Notes: generated by a model not told the origin, from the sequence alone. A DNA stretch of 64,000 nucleotides from Haliscomenobacter hydrossis DSM 1100 (GCF_000212735.1 NC_015510.1:3560315-3624314); one strand, 5' to 3'. Positions 33,865-44,122 are shown, counted from the first letter of the stretch. Numbers and translations: made by a program.

Positions 33865-36233
33865 CATACATCGGTCAATCCGTAAAGCGCGTTGAAGACA
33901 AGCGCTTTACCACGGGCAAAGGCAAATACACCGACGACATCAAACTCGTTGGCATGACCCATGCCTACATTGTGCGCAGCCCTTATGCACACGCCAAAAT
34001 CCTGAGCATTGACATCAATGCTGCCCTGGCACATCCAGGGGTAGTGGCGATATTTACGGGCAAAGACATTGCCGCCGCCGGCATCAATGGCGTTCCCGCA
34101 GGCTGGCAAGTCAACTTCAAGGACGGCACCACCATGAAAGAGCCACCCCACCCCCTGTTGGTGGCCGATCGGGTGAAACACGTAGGCGACGGCGTCGCCG
34201 TAGTCATTGCGGAAGACGCCGCTACGGCTCAGGATGCTGCCGAACTCATTGAAATAGATTACGAGGTGTTGCCCGCTGTAACCAACCCCGCCGAAGCCAT
34301 TAAGCCCGGCGCGCCCTTGGTACACGAGGATGCACCCAGCAACAAATGTTTTGATTGGGAATTGGGCAATCCCAAGGCTGAGGTCGACGCCGCCATTGCC
34401 GCGTCACACCACGTCACCCGCCTAGATTTTATCAACCAACGTTTGGCACCCAATGCCATTGAGCCGCGCTCAGCAATAGGACACTACGACGATTCTAAAG
34501 ACAAGTTTACACTGTACACTACTTCACAAAACCCCCACCTCACCCGTTTGTTGATGTGTGCTTTTGTACTCGGCATTCCCGAGCACAAGGTTCAGGTAGT
34601 GGCACCCGATGTAGGTGGTGGTTTTGGCAGCAAAATTTTCCACTACATCGAAGAAGCACTGGTGATCTGGGCTTCCAAACAAATTGGTCGTCCCATCAAG
34701 TGGACTTCCGGTCGCAGTGAGGCTTTCCTCACCGACGCGCATGGCCGCGATCACGTGACCACCGCCGAGATGGGTTTTGACAAAGACGGCAAAATCACCG
34801 CCCTACGCGTGAGCACTGTGGCCAACCTGGGAGCTTACATCTCTACCTTTGCACCGGCAGTACCGACCTATTTGCACGGTACCTTGTTGCAAGGTTTGTA
34901 CACCACGCCCAAAATCCACGTCGACGTAACCGCTGCCTTTACCCACACCAATGCCGTAGATGCCTATCGTGGGGCAGGTCGCCCCGAGGCCACCTACCTG
35001 TTGGAGCGTTTGGTAGATACCGCCGCTTTGGAAATGGGCATGGATCCGGCGGCATTGCGTTTCAAAAACTTCATTCCGGCTTTTGACGGCGTGACCCAGC
35101 CCGGTTATCAAACCCAGGTTGCGCTGCAATACGACAGTGGCAACTACGAGCCTGTATTGGAACGCGGTCTGGAAATGGTGGGCTATGAGCAATTCCGCAA
35201 AGAACAGGCCGAAGCCCGCAAAAATGGCAAATTGCTCGGCATCGGGTTTTCTACGTACATCGAAGCTTGTGGTATTGCACCATCTGCCGTGGTAGGCGCG
35301 TTGGGCGCTCGGGCAGGTTTGTACGAATCGGCTCAGGTACGCGTACAACCCACGGGCAAAGTGAGCGTTTTTACGGGTTCGCACTCGCACGGACAAGGCC
35401 ACGAAACCACTTTTGCACAAGTGGTGGCCGATCGTTTAGGCATCGCGATGGAAGACATCGATATCGTCCACGGCGACTCTGACTCGGTAGCTTTCGGGAT
35501 GGGAACATACGGCTCGCGCTCTTTGGCGGTCGGGGGTAGTGCCATTGTCAAAAGCATCGATAAGGTGTTGGAAAAAGGGGCAAAAATTGCGGCCCACAAA
35601 CTCGAAGCCGCCGAAGAAGACCTCGAATACGCGGGTGGAAAATGGACCGTAAAAGGAACCGATAAAAGCATTGGTTTTGGCGATATTGCGCTCACCGCTT
35701 ACGTTCCCCACGACTATCCAGCCGGATTGGAGCCAGGTCTGGACTTCTCCAGCTTCTACGACCCAACCAACTTTACGTATCCCTTCGGTTGCCACATTGC
35801 CATTGTGGAAGTGGATCAAGATACAGGGAAAGTTACGCTCAAACGCTTCATCGCCGTTGACGACGTTGGCAACGTGATCAACCCGATGATCGTAGATGGA
35901 CAAATTCACGGCGGATTGGCACAAGGCATTGGCCAGGCACTACTCGAAGGCGTCATTTACGATGAAAACGGCCAGTTGGTCAATGGTTCTTACATGGATT
36001 ACGCCATGCCAAGGGCGGATGATTTACCTTCTTTCGAAATTGATCGCAAAGTAACCCCTTGCCCGCATAACCCCCTGGGGGTAAAAGGCGCGGGTGAAGC
36101 CGGGTGTATTGGTTCTACCCCTGCCGTGGTCAACGCAGTCATGGACGCGCTGGCACCATTTGGGGTGATCAAAAACCTGGAAATGCCCCTGACACCGCAG
36201 CGGGTATGGAGAGCAATGCATCAAAAACAATAA
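33861..36233 (+). CDS. Molybdenum-binding large subunit, form II aerobic CO-dehydrogenase family (CoxL-like)
   Basis: 790 residues. The active-site loop reads AYRGAGR (about 368-374), the form II signature, instead of AYxCSFR that marks true (form I) CO dehydrogenases. The molybdopterin-site motifs GGGFGSK (about 250) and GAGEAG with its catalytic Glu (about 744, in [11 protein letters not shown]) are present. Form II enzymes have no proven substrate in most organisms; CO oxidation should not be assumed. It follows CoxS with a 4-base overlap. Confidence 0.9.
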   Translation: MTYIGQSVKRVEDKRFTTGKGKYTDDIKLVGMTHAYIVRSPYAHAKILSIDINAALAHPGVVAIFTGKDIAAAGINGVPAGWQVNFKDGTTMKEPPHPLLVADRVKHVGDGVAVVIAEDAATAQDAAELIEIDYEVLPAVTNPAEAIKPGAPLVHEDAPSNKCFDWELGNPKAEVDAAIAASHHVTRLDFINQRLAPNAIEPRSAIGHYDDSKDKFTLYTTSQNPHLTRLLMCAFVLGIPEHKVQVVAPDVGGGFGSKIFHYIEEALVIWASKQIGRPIKWTSGRSEAFLTDAHGRDHVTTAEMGFDKDGKITALRVSTVANLGAYISTFAPAVPTYLHGTLLQGLYTTPKIHVDVTAAFTHTNAVDAYRGAGRPEATYLLERLVDTAALEMGMDPAALRFKNFIPAFDGVTQPGYQTQVALQYDSGNYEPVLERGLEMVGYEQFRKEQAEARKNGKLLGIGFSTYIEACGIAPSAVVGALGARAGLYESAQVRVQPTGKVSVFTGSHSHGQGHETTFAQVVADRLGIAMEDIDIVHGDSDSVAFGMGTYGSRSLAVGGSAIVKSIDKVLEKGAKIAAHKLEAAEEDLEYAGGKWTVKGTDKSIGFGDIALTAYVPHDYPAGLEPGLDFSSFYDPTNFTYPFGCHIAIVEVDQDTGKVTLKRFIAVDDVGNVINPMIVDGQIHGGLAQGIGQALLEGVIYDENGQLVNGSYMDYAMPRADDLPSFEIDRKVTPCPHNPLGVKGAGEAGCIGSTPAVVNAVMDALAPFGVIKNLEMPLTPQRVWRAMHQKQ

Positions 36234-36235
36234 GA

Positions 36236-36364
36236 AGAAGTTGAGAAGGTTGAGAAGTTGAGAAAGTTGAGGCTACCGCGAGCGACAAACCAAAGCGACT
36301 TATGCTATTGTGGTTTGTCGCTCGCGGAAGCCTCAACCCCTCAACCTTCTCAACTCCTCAACCC
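36236..36364. repeat. Nested inverted element (GTTGAGAA outside, GCGAGCGACAAACC inside)
   Basis: Outer arms: GTTGAGAA words at 36236-36273 and the complement at 36328-36364. Inner perfect arms: CCGCGAGCGACAAACC (36275-36290) and its complement (36311-36326). A 20-base loop separates them. It sits inside the cox-like operon, between the large and medium subunit genes. Confidence 0.88.
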
Positions 36365-36377
36365 AAAAAAAACAACT

Positions 36378-37232
36378 ATGATTCCTGCAAATTTCGAATA
36401 TCATCGCGCCGGATCCATTGATGAAGTATTGACCTTTCTGGCTAGATATGGCGGCAATGCCAAAATATTATCGGGAGGCCATAGCTTGATTCCCGCGCTC
36501 AAATTGCGTTTAAACCAGCCAAGTATACTCGTCGACATTGCGCGTTTGGCCGAGTTGCGCTACATCCGTCAGGATGGCCAGCACATTGCCATCGGAGCGG
36601 CCAGTACCCACAAGGACATTGCCACTTCGGCTTTGTTGGCCCAGCACCTCAGCATGATGCCGCAAGCTGCGGGCATGATTGGTGACCCGCAAGTGCGCAA
36701 CGTAGGCACCATTGGTGGTAGCATTGCTCACGCCGATCCGGCTGCGGACTGGCCCGGGGTATTGCTTGCTGCGGACGCCGAAATTGTGCTGCAGAGCACA
36801 GGCGGCAAACGTACCCTGGCGGCACAGGATTTTTTCCTGGGCTTTTTCACCACTGCCCTGGCTGAAGGTGAACTGGTCACCGAAATCCGCATCCCCATTC
36901 CCGCAGCGGGCACCAAATCAACGTACCAGAAGTTTTCGCAACCTGCTTCCCGTTTTGCCATCGTTGGTTGTGCTGCCGTGGTGCAGGTCAGCAATGGTAC
37001 TTGTTCCCACGTGCGGGTAGCCTTCAACGGTGTGTCGGATTCTTGTTTCCGCGACGGAAACGTAGAAAAAGCGCTCGAAGGTAAAGCGGCTACGGCTGAA
37101 AACATTGCCGCTGCTGCTGCTCAGGCTGCGCAAGGGGTATCCATCCTCAGCGATCATTACGCTGCGGAGGATTACCGCAAACATTTGGCACAGGTTTTTG
37201 CCAAAAGAGCACTGAGTGCAGTGGCTGGGTAA
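36378..37232 (+). CDS. FAD-binding medium subunit (CoxM-like)
   Basis: 284 residues from the ATG at 36378; a longer frame from 36258 reads through the inverted element and was rejected. FAD motifs ILSGGHSLIP (about 31-40) and GTIGGSIAHADP (about 109-120) are intact. Together with the preceding genes it completes the S-L-M heterotrimer. The order small-large-medium differs from the classical coxMSL. The palindrome ahead of it may lower its expression or stabilise the upstream mRNA (inference). Confidence 0.92.
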   Translation: MIPANFEYHRAGSIDEVLTFLARYGGNAKILSGGHSLIPALKLRLNQPSILVDIARLAELRYIRQDGQHIAIGAASTHKDIATSALLAQHLSMMPQAAGMIGDPQVRNVGTIGGSIAHADPAADWPGVLLAADAEIVLQSTGGKRTLAAQDFFLGFFTTALAEGELVTEIRIPIPAAGTKSTYQKFSQPASRFAIVGCAAVVQVSNGTCSHVRVAFNGVSDSCFRDGNVEKALEGKAATAENIAAAAAQAAQGVSILSDHYAAEDYRKHLAQVFAKRALSAVAG

Positions 37233-37386
37233 TTGAAGATATCTTTATTGCCAAGATGAGGCGGCGGCGAGGGTGACTCGTCGCCGTTTTTTTGTTTTGT
37301 ACAATAGCACGCAATTTTATTTCCCCCAAATCTTTTTCCCAAAAAATGATGTTCTTACCATTGAAAGAACCAACATCCAACGCGCC

Positions 37387-38343
37387 ATGTCCCAAATCAT
37401 CACCGGTCTCCACCACGTTACTGCGCTGGCCTCCGACGCCCAGCTAAACGTCGACTTTTACGCAGGCATTCTGGGTCTCCGCATGGTTAAAAAAACCATC
37501 AATTTTGATGCACCCGACGTGTACCACCTGTACTACGGCAACGAACAAGGCGCACCGGGAACCATCATGACTTTTTTCCCGTACCACGGAATTGTGCAGG
37601 GGTGCAAGGGTAAAGGACAACTTACGGTTACCTCGTTTTCCATTCCAGTCAATGCGCTGGATTACTGGATGAAACGCCTCCGCAAATTCAACCTCAACTA
37701 TACTCCGCCGCAAGAACGTTTTGCTGGGGAACAATTCATTTATTTTGAAGACAACGATGGCTTGGGCATCGAGCTGGTGGCCAATGATCAAGACCTCCGG
37801 CCCGGGTTTTCTCACGGCCAAATTCCCCTGGAGTACGCGGTGAAGGGTTTTTACGGCGTCAGCCTGGCCGAAGACGGTTTTGAACGTACGGCAGGGTTGC
37901 TCATCGACCAGATGAACCATAAACTGATTGCCCAAAAAGACGATACTTATCGTTTTTCGGCCAGTGGCCTGCCGGGCGATTTTGTCGACATCATCGCCTC
38001 GCCCGAAAGTTCGCGTGGCATCAGTGGCGCGGGTACGGTACACCACCTCGCCTTTGCTACGCCGTCGGACCATTCCCAATTGGAAATGCGCGAAAAATTA
38101 CTGGGACAGTTTAACGTGACCCCGGTGCTCGACCGCCAATATTTTCATTCCATCTATTTCCGCGAACCCGGCGGGATACTTTTTGAAGTAGCCACCCATC
38201 CGCCCGGTTTTGCTGTGGATGAAGCCCTGGCCCATTTGGGCGAAGCCCTGAAATTGCCGTCCTGGGTTGAACCACAACGGGAGAGTATCGAAAAAGGGCT
38301 GGTCCCCATTGTCCTTCAACCTGAAAAATTTATGGACCAATGA
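37387..38343 (+). CDS. Ring-cleaving dioxygenase of the glyoxalase/VOC fold (MhqO-like)
   Basis: 318 residues from the ATG at 37387 (MSQIITGLHHVT); the frame extends to 37273 without family match. Two VOC modules: GLHHVTALASDAQLNVDFY at the start with the metal His, and GTVHHLAF at about 217 followed by a Glu strand near REPGGILFEVATHPPGF. Homologues MhqA/MhqE/MhqO in Bacillus act against quinones and hydroquinones. It overlaps the next gene by four bases. Confidence 0.88.
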   Translation: MSQIITGLHHVTALASDAQLNVDFYAGILGLRMVKKTINFDAPDVYHLYYGNEQGAPGTIMTFFPYHGIVQGCKGKGQLTVTSFSIPVNALDYWMKRLRKFNLNYTPPQERFAGEQFIYFEDNDGLGIELVANDQDLRPGFSHGQIPLEYAVKGFYGVSLAEDGFERTAGLLIDQMNHKLIAQKDDTYRFSASGLPGDFVDIIASPESSRGISGAGTVHHLAFATPSDHSQLEMREKLLGQFNVTPVLDRQYFHSIYFREPGGILFEVATHPPGFAVDEALAHLGEALKLPSWVEPQRESIEKGLVPIVLQPEKFMDQ

Positions 38344-38960
38344 AGCATACGTTTACCTTACTTGGGGAGGGCGTACCTTTGGTGGAAGCCGAACGCGCCA
38401 TCCTGTTGTTTCATGGCCGCGGAAGCTCCGCTGCCGATATTCTGGCGCTGGGTCGCTCACTTGCACCCGAGGGAACCTACCTGGCGGCTTTACAAGCGAC
38501 CAACAATACCTGGTATCCTTACAGTTTTATGGCTCCGGCGGCATCGAATCAACCCTGGCTCGATTCAGCCCTGGCCAATGCGCAGCAATTGATTGAGCAA
38601 ACCGAGAAGGTATTGCCCTCCACGCAGATTTACATCATGGGGTTTTCACAAGGCGCTTGTTTGACCCTGGAGAGCTCCGCCCGTTTTGCCCGTCCTTTTG
38701 GCGGAATCATCGCATTTACGGGTGGTTTGATTGGAGAAACCATCGATACCACACCTTACCAAGACAAGTTTGCGGGTACGCGTATTTTTATGAGCAATGG
38801 CGACAAAGATCCCCATGTACCCCAAAGCCGCAGTGAGGAAAGTAAGGCAGTATTGGAATCCCTGGGCGCAGAGGTTAATCTGGTGATTTACCCGGGCCGC
38901 CCACATACGGTTTCTGCTGAAGAACTACAATTGGCAAAAGATTTCATTTTTAATGCATAA
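38340..38960 (+). CDS. Alpha/beta hydrolase, phospholipase/carboxylesterase family (MhqD-like)
   Basis: 206 residues. Nucleophile Ser in GFSQGA (about residue 102), Asp in GDKDPHVP (about 160), His in GRPHTV (about 191): the full triad. LLFHGRGSS near residue 24 holds the oxyanion hole. In Bacillus, MhqD-type hydrolases are encoded next to MhqO/MhqE dioxygenases and are induced by quinone stress; the overlapping ATGA junction here supports the same pairing. Confidence 0.88.
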   Translation: MKHTFTLLGEGVPLVEAERAILLFHGRGSSAADILALGRSLAPEGTYLAALQATNNTWYPYSFMAPAASNQPWLDSALANAQQLIEQTEKVLPSTQIYIMGFSQGACLTLESSARFARPFGGIIAFTGGLIGETIDTTPYQDKFAGTRIFMSNGDKDPHVPQSRSEESKAVLESLGAEVNLVIYPGRPHTVSAEELQLAKDFIFNA

Positions 38961-39008
38961 AAGCCTTTCCCAATGGAAAATTAGAGTGGCTCTGTGAGCA
39001 CCCTAACT

Positions 39009-39354
39009 GAGGTGATTCTTCGGTGTCTTAGGTTTCTTAGGTGGTAAAAACACATTAATTCACCACCTAAGAAACCTTAGACCTGTCAATTACCCACAAA
39101 TCCGCACACATTAAATGGATTCGGCTTCGCCAAATCTTTTTAACACGACGACACGACGTAACGACGACACGACGATTAGCTACCGCTACCACCCAACGGC
39201 AAGCGTTGGGGACACTCGGCGCGCAGCGCTGAGTACGTCGTGTCGTCGTTACGTCGTGTCGTCGTGTTAAAATCAAGCAGCGAAGCTGCGTCAAAAAATC
39301 TAATCTGTGGATTTGTGGGTAATCGACAGACCTTAGACACCAAAGAATCACCTC
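39009..39354. repeat. 346-base multi-level nested palindrome
   Basis: Outer arms at 39009-39032 (GAGGTGATTCTTCGGTGTCT...) and 39331-39354 enclose: a CTTAGGTTTCTTAGGTGGT hairpin (39025-39080), a second pair around ATTACCCACAAATCC (39090-39108 with 39306-39324), a third pair of GACGACACGAC words (39143-39174 with 39236-39267), and a central CCCAACGGCAAGCGTTGGG hairpin. It fills the gap between the convergent hydrolase (+) and GH31 (-) genes. Confidence 0.9.
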
Positions 39355-39364
39355 AGAGATTTAC

Positions 39365-41725
39365 TCATTTGATCACCCACTTCACCTTACCCGCATAAGG
39401 GTCCTTTGCCAAAGTTCCTTTGCCATTTTTCAGCGTTACATTCACTTCCTGCAACACATTCTCAGCAGGCATACATATTTTTCCTTTAGCTGTCCCCGTA
39501 CTGGTATAAGCTTGCAGGGTGATTTTTGACCAATCAATTTGATCCGTTCTTTGCGCCAGTTCAGCGTGCGGAATCACCGCGCCATCCCGAATCATCACCA
39601 CCAGCGAAAGTTTACCGCCGTCAATCACATGCCAGCCACCAGGGTACACTTTGCCCGTTTGGTAATCGATCCATTTGCCCTGTGGCAGGTACACTTTGCG
39701 CTCAGTTGCGTCCGTTTCAAAAATGGGCGCAACCAACATATCCGAGCCAAGAAGGTATTCATTTTCGATCAGCCAGGCACCAGGATCCTGGGGGAATTCT
39801 ACAAAAAGGGCGCGCAGCATCGGCAAGCCTTTTTCCGTCGAAGCTTTCGACTGAGCATAAATGTAGGGCATCAGGCGGTACCGCGTTTCGGTGGCATTGC
39901 GGAAGTGGTTCAAAAAACTTTCACTGAACTCCCAAGGCTCTTTCGGCGCTTGACCATGGCAGCGGGAGTGCGAACTGAACAAACTAAAAGGTGCCCAACG
40001 ACGGTACAATTCCTCCGGCGTACGGGTGGTAAAGCCCCCCGCATCGTGGCTCCAGAAAGTAAAGCCCGACAAGCCCAGCGACAAACCACCGCGCAACTGT
40101 GCTTCCATGCCCATATCCGAAGTTTCGGCGTCGCCACCCCAGTGCAGCGGATAACGCTGGCTACCCGCCCAGGTGCTACGCGCCCAGATGATCTGGTCGC
40201 CCGTGATTTGTTTGGTAATGTCGGATACAACTTTGTTGTAGCGCAAGGGGTAAAGGTTGTGCTCGTAGAAGCCACTGCGGCCATTGGCGTAAATGCCGTT
40301 CAGGGGGGCCGCTTCGCCAAAGTCAACTTTGATGACCGAAACTCCAAGTTTCAACAAATTCGCAATTTTATCCTGGTACCATTGTACGGCATTGGGATTG
40401 GTAAAATCGAGCACCGCATCTTCATAAGGCAGCCCACCTTTGGGATTTTTTACATGCAGCCCCTTGGCAATGATTTCCAGGAAAAGGTCATTTTTGGGTA
40501 CAAAATAAGGCAATTGCCAGAGGCAGGTGCGGAAACCCTGGGCCTTGAGGTCACTGATCATTTTTTGTGGATCAGGAAAACGATCTTTGGCAAATTGGTA
40601 ATCACAACGCCAATCGGTACCAAACCAGCCTGTATCAAAGTGAATCACATCTGAGGGGATGCCGTTTTTCCGCAGCAGATTGGCCACATTCCGACCATCT
40701 GCTTCCGAGAAATAAGTGATCCGGCTCATCCACAAACCAAAAGACCAGAGTGGCGGCATACTCGCTTTGCCCGTGAGGTTGGTGTATTCATCCAAAATGT
40801 CTTTAGGTTCCCCCAAAAATACAAACAAGTCCAGGTTTTCGTCGCCGATCATCAGGTTGGTGACCGCACCGTAAGTAGCACCAAAGTCGCAAGTGACGGG
40901 CGAAGAGGTGTGCATAAACATGCCGTAACCCCGGCTGCTCATGAAAAAAGGAATGGGCTTGTACATGCCAGCATTCTCCACGCCATTGGGGTCGGTGGTA
41001 AACAGATTGACTTTTTGGCCGTACTTGTTCAGGCTGGTGAAGGACTCGCCACAACCGTAAATTTTTTCATCGGGCGACAGCGTGAAGGCTGCTCCCACGC
41101 TACGCGAATAATCCCCTGCCCGGCGTACAAAAGAAAATGGCAGGATGGGGGTAAAAGAGCGGCTGTTGCTCTGGTGCCAGGTTTTGGTCAACAATTTCCC
41201 CTGGGCATCCCGGAATTCAATCGTCCAGGGGTTGGTGGTAATGGTTACACTGCCAAAAGCGCTCTTGTACTGGTGTCCTTCTTTGGTTTTGCTGTACACC
41301 CAGGAATTGTCCTTGCCGGGTTCTTTGACCAACATCAAGGATGCTTCGGTAGCAGGAGCAGTGTGTCCTGTAGTAGCCCGAATCCGCACAGCGCGAGGCG
41401 ATACAAATTCTACACTAAATGGCAGCACCGGATCAACCGCATACTCAATGCCCGGAAATTCATTGCCACGCACTTTACGAAGCCCGGCCTGGGTGTTGTT
41501 GAAGGCATGAGCAGGATAGTATTCATTGCGCCGCCATTTGAGTTGACCTTGGCCAGTGGCCGGGTCAAAGGCTGCGAGACTGTCGGCCAAAAAATAGGTG
41601 TTGGTGTAATCCTTGAAGTCCTTGCTCAAGTCCAAAGGTTCGTTCAGGAGGGTGGTGCTGTGTTGGGCTGTTGCCATGATTGCCCAACTCAGCAGCAAGT
41701 AGGTGCTAAAGAACTGCTTCATCAC
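39365..41725 (-). CDS. Glycoside hydrolase family 31 (alpha-xylosidase/alpha-glucosidase type)
   Basis: 786 residues with a signal peptide (LLLSWAIMATAQ), so periplasmic or surface. The GH31 nucleophile Asp is in VIKVDFGE (about 465) and the acid/base Asp in HWGGDAETS (about 530). The catalytic barrel entry reads PPLWSFGLWMSR and IHFDTGWFG. Flanking beta domains are of normal size. KVDFGE in place of WxDMNE points to the YicI-like alpha-xylosidase branch. No starch- or xyloglucan-uptake genes adjoin it. Confidence 0.9.
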   Translation of the reverse strand: MMKQFFSTYLLLSWAIMATAQHSTTLLNEPLDLSKDFKDYTNTYFLADSLAAFDPATGQGQLKWRRNEYYPAHAFNNTQAGLRKVRGNEFPGIEYAVDPVLPFSVEFVSPRAVRIRATTGHTAPATEASLMLVKEPGKDNSWVYSKTKEGHQYKSAFGSVTITTNPWTIEFRDAQGKLLTKTWHQSNSRSFTPILPFSFVRRAGDYSRSVGAAFTLSPDEKIYGCGESFTSLNKYGQKVNLFTTDPNGVENAGMYKPIPFFMSSRGYGMFMHTSSPVTCDFGATYGAVTNLMIGDENLDLFVFLGEPKDILDEYTNLTGKASMPPLWSFGLWMSRITYFSEADGRNVANLLRKNGIPSDVIHFDTGWFGTDWRCDYQFAKDRFPDPQKMISDLKAQGFRTCLWQLPYFVPKNDLFLEIIAKGLHVKNPKGGLPYEDAVLDFTNPNAVQWYQDKIANLLKLGVSVIKVDFGEAAPLNGIYANGRSGFYEHNLYPLRYNKVVSDITKQITGDQIIWARSTWAGSQRYPLHWGGDAETSDMGMEAQLRGGLSLGLSGFTFWSHDAGGFTTRTPEELYRRWAPFSLFSSHSRCHGQAPKEPWEFSESFLNHFRNATETRYRLMPYIYAQSKASTEKGLPMLRALFVEFPQDPGAWLIENEYLLGSDMLVAPIFETDATERKVYLPQGKWIDYQTGKVYPGGWHVIDGGKLSLVVMIRDGAVIPHAELAQRTDQIDWSKITLQAYTSTGTAKGKICMPAENVLQEVNVTLKNGKGTLAKDPYAGKVKWVIK

Positions 41726-41848
41726 TAAGTGCCTTTTGTTTGTTGTGATAGTTTCGAATGATTAAGAGATGCTATGTTCGCACCTCTAAGTCCGAAAAGT
41801 AAGCACAAAAAACAAAAGGCTATACAAACACTTGGGATAAAGCAAGGG

Positions 41849-44122
41849 CTACAAATTCAACCAATACGTCATTTTCAACACCAAAGCCCGGTTTTTCACC
41901 AAAGGGCCCTGAAAAAATTGATCGGTGAAATAATTATCCGTATACACCAAAAACAAATCCGATACAGGCCGGAAACGCCACTGCAAGCGGCTGTTGATGT
42001 TGACATTGTTGACCTGGGTGTTGTATTGCAAAAAAGTACTGAAAAACAAACTGCGGCTAAACGACAACTCGGTGCGTGGCCCGATCAGCCAAAAGCTGGC
42101 GCTGTTGTAAGGCGAGGGCAAATGGATGTCGTTGTAGGCGTAAGTCAGAGCAAATACACCGTAGGGCTGCAGGCGGTAGACCAATTCTCCGTTGACGCGA
42201 AAAATGTTGCCATTGAAATATTGACCCGTACCGACATTGATTTCGTAGGAAAATGGTTTGCGAAAATCCGAGGTATAACTCAAATTGGCGGTATGGTACG
42301 TGAATTCAGCACCTTCCGGCAGCGTTTCACCCCCCGAATTGGTGGGGTCAAAAGGAAAAAACAAATAGGTATAATCTTGTCCCACTTGTAGCTCCAGCGA
42401 AGAATTGCCCGGAAATTCCATGAAATACCCTAGTTGGTGGCTGCGGTCGGTCAGGTTATAGCCTGGCGCATTGTACGTCACGTTATTATCAAAATTGAAT
42501 CCAGAAACGTTTACCTTTTTTGCCCAACTTTCCTTCTTGGGATAAATGTTGTATCTGGTGCTGTTGAACATGGAAAACTGCCCGGCACGCGGCACAAAAC
42601 CCACCTCAGCACGGTAGTCGCGGCCAACGTATTGTATTCCCGAGAACACGTTCCATTTTTGGGTAAAATACCCCAGAAAAGCCGCCGCCGACTGGGCGTC
42701 ATCATTTTTTTGTTTGCCCGAAAAGGAGCGGTGGTAATAAAATTCACCCTCCCACTTGTTGTCTTTGGAAAAAAGATTGTACTCCAGTCCAGCCACCCGA
42801 TTGTACGCCCCGGCATTGTGCTGGATTTTCTCCTGGTCATTCACGCTGAAGTTTTCCTTGTTGACAAAAACGGCGCTGAAAGCCGAGCGTTCAAACATCT
42901 TGCGCTGTACGACGGCAGTGGTATAGTTGGCTGGCCCCTGATTGAGTGCGCTGACCTGTCCGGTTTGCATGTTGAGCAAACCGATCCGCCAGTTTTTGTC
43001 CAGTTTTCCACTCAGGCGCATGCCCGCTTTGATGGGTACATTGAGGTTGCGGGTCACGGAAACGGTATCGCCTTCGGTCGTCACTTTGCGGATGCTGCCA
43101 TTGGTCAGACCCACTCTGCGGCTAAAAAAGGGTCGGGTATCCGGGAAACCAAAGCGGCCAAACAAGTCCTCATTTTCCAGAAAAAACTGCCTGCGTTCGG
43201 GGAAAAACAGCTCAAAACGGCTCAGGTTGGTGATTTGTCGGTCGACGTCCACCTGGGAAAAATCGGGATTCAAGGTCAAGTCCAGATTGAGCGATGGCGT
43301 AATCGCGATTTTGGCGTCGCCCCCGATGTTGAGCTTGTTTTCGGTGGGGATTTTGAACTCAAAATCCTTCTCCGTTCGCCCAATCACATACGGAATAAAC
43401 GACACGTTGGCCCCAGGCTGCGGGGGCGCATCTTCCCAAATGAGGGCTCCGGTAAAAGCCAGATTCACGGGCAAAAACGCCCGGGGTACAGGCGCCCAGG
43501 TCGAAGCTTCATTTTGTTTGAGGCCAAAACGCACAAAATTGATGCGCCAGGCATTTTGCCCACTGGTCTGGCGGTAGCGCAGGGTTTTGAAGGGGATGGC
43601 GATTTCCACCACCCAATGGTCGGTATGATTTTGGATTTCGGAGTACCATTTGTTGTCCCAATCGGTAGTCAGGTTCGCACCGTTGTCGATCAAACCTTCG
43701 CGTTGCACATTGAAGGGCGAAACCGCAAAGTGAAACCCATTGAGTTTGTCACTGAAGGGGTCGATGTTGACCGCAAAAACATCACTGGTGCCACTTTGAA
43801 AATCGCGTTTCAGCGAGGTGGTGATGTAATCGGCCTGGGCCTGGTACAATACGGCTCCGATGTAGAGGAAGTTTTGATCAAAAGTGACGCGTATTTCAGA
43901 CTTTAAATTGCCCAGGGAAGTATCGGCGGGAAAGTTTTGGAAAAAATCTTTGGCGATCTGCGCCTCTTGCCAGGCGGATTCGTCCAGGGTACCATCCAGG
44001 CGGATCAGCTCCTTGGCTTTACGGATCGAGAGTTGGTGCTTTTCGGCAGATACCGGGGCCTGGCTGTAAAGGTTTTGGGTCAGCAGCAAACCAAGTGCGC
44101 TGAGAAAATGGGCGATTTTCAT
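41849..44122 (-). CDS. CBM9-like/DUF5916 outer-membrane protein
   Basis: 757 residues with a signal peptide (ALGLLLTQNLYSQ). Residues about 35-230 form a carbohydrate-binding family 9-like domain (LDGTLDESAWQEAQIAKDF, then FDQNFLYIGAVLY). The remaining 500 residues are a beta-barrel of alternating polar and aromatic strands ending in YWLNL, a terminal aromatic/hydrophobic signature as used by the BAM complex. This combination is common in Bacteroidota with no assigned substrate. It is co-directional with the GH31 gene, separated by about 120 bases. Confidence 0.85.
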   Translation of the reverse strand: MKIAHFLSALGLLLTQNLYSQAPVSAEKHQLSIRKAKELIRLDGTLDESAWQEAQIAKDFFQNFPADTSLGNLKSEIRVTFDQNFLYIGAVLYQAQADYITTSLKRDFQSGTSDVFAVNIDPFSDKLNGFHFAVSPFNVQREGLIDNGANLTTDWDNKWYSEIQNHTDHWVVEIAIPFKTLRYRQTSGQNAWRINFVRFGLKQNEASTWAPVPRAFLPVNLAFTGALIWEDAPPQPGANVSFIPYVIGRTEKDFEFKIPTENKLNIGGDAKIAITPSLNLDLTLNPDFSQVDVDRQITNLSRFELFFPERRQFFLENEDLFGRFGFPDTRPFFSRRVGLTNGSIRKVTTEGDTVSVTRNLNVPIKAGMRLSGKLDKNWRIGLLNMQTGQVSALNQGPANYTTAVVQRKMFERSAFSAVFVNKENFSVNDQEKIQHNAGAYNRVAGLEYNLFSKDNKWEGEFYYHRSFSGKQKNDDAQSAAAFLGYFTQKWNVFSGIQYVGRDYRAEVGFVPRAGQFSMFNSTRYNIYPKKESWAKKVNVSGFNFDNNVTYNAPGYNLTDRSHQLGYFMEFPGNSSLELQVGQDYTYLFFPFDPTNSGGETLPEGAEFTYHTANLSYTSDFRKPFSYEINVGTGQYFNGNIFRVNGELVYRLQPYGVFALTYAYNDIHLPSPYNSASFWLIGPRTELSFSRSLFFSTFLQYNTQVNNVNINSRLQWRFRPVSDLFLVYTDNYFTDQFFQGPLVKNRALVLKMTYWLNL

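Noticed and set aside
36258-36377. 40-residue N-terminal extension of the CoxM-like subunit
   Set aside because: It is read entirely from the nested inverted element; the family starts at 36378.
39539-40654. 371-codon plus-strand frame opposite the GH31 gene
   Set aside because: GH31 catalytic motifs are on the minus strand; the plus frame shows no motif.
42434-43906. 490-codon frame on the plus strand opposite the DUF5916 gene
   Set aside because: The minus strand has a full signal peptide, CBM9-like domain and barrel. The plus frame has no family resemblance and arises from codon bias of the real gene.
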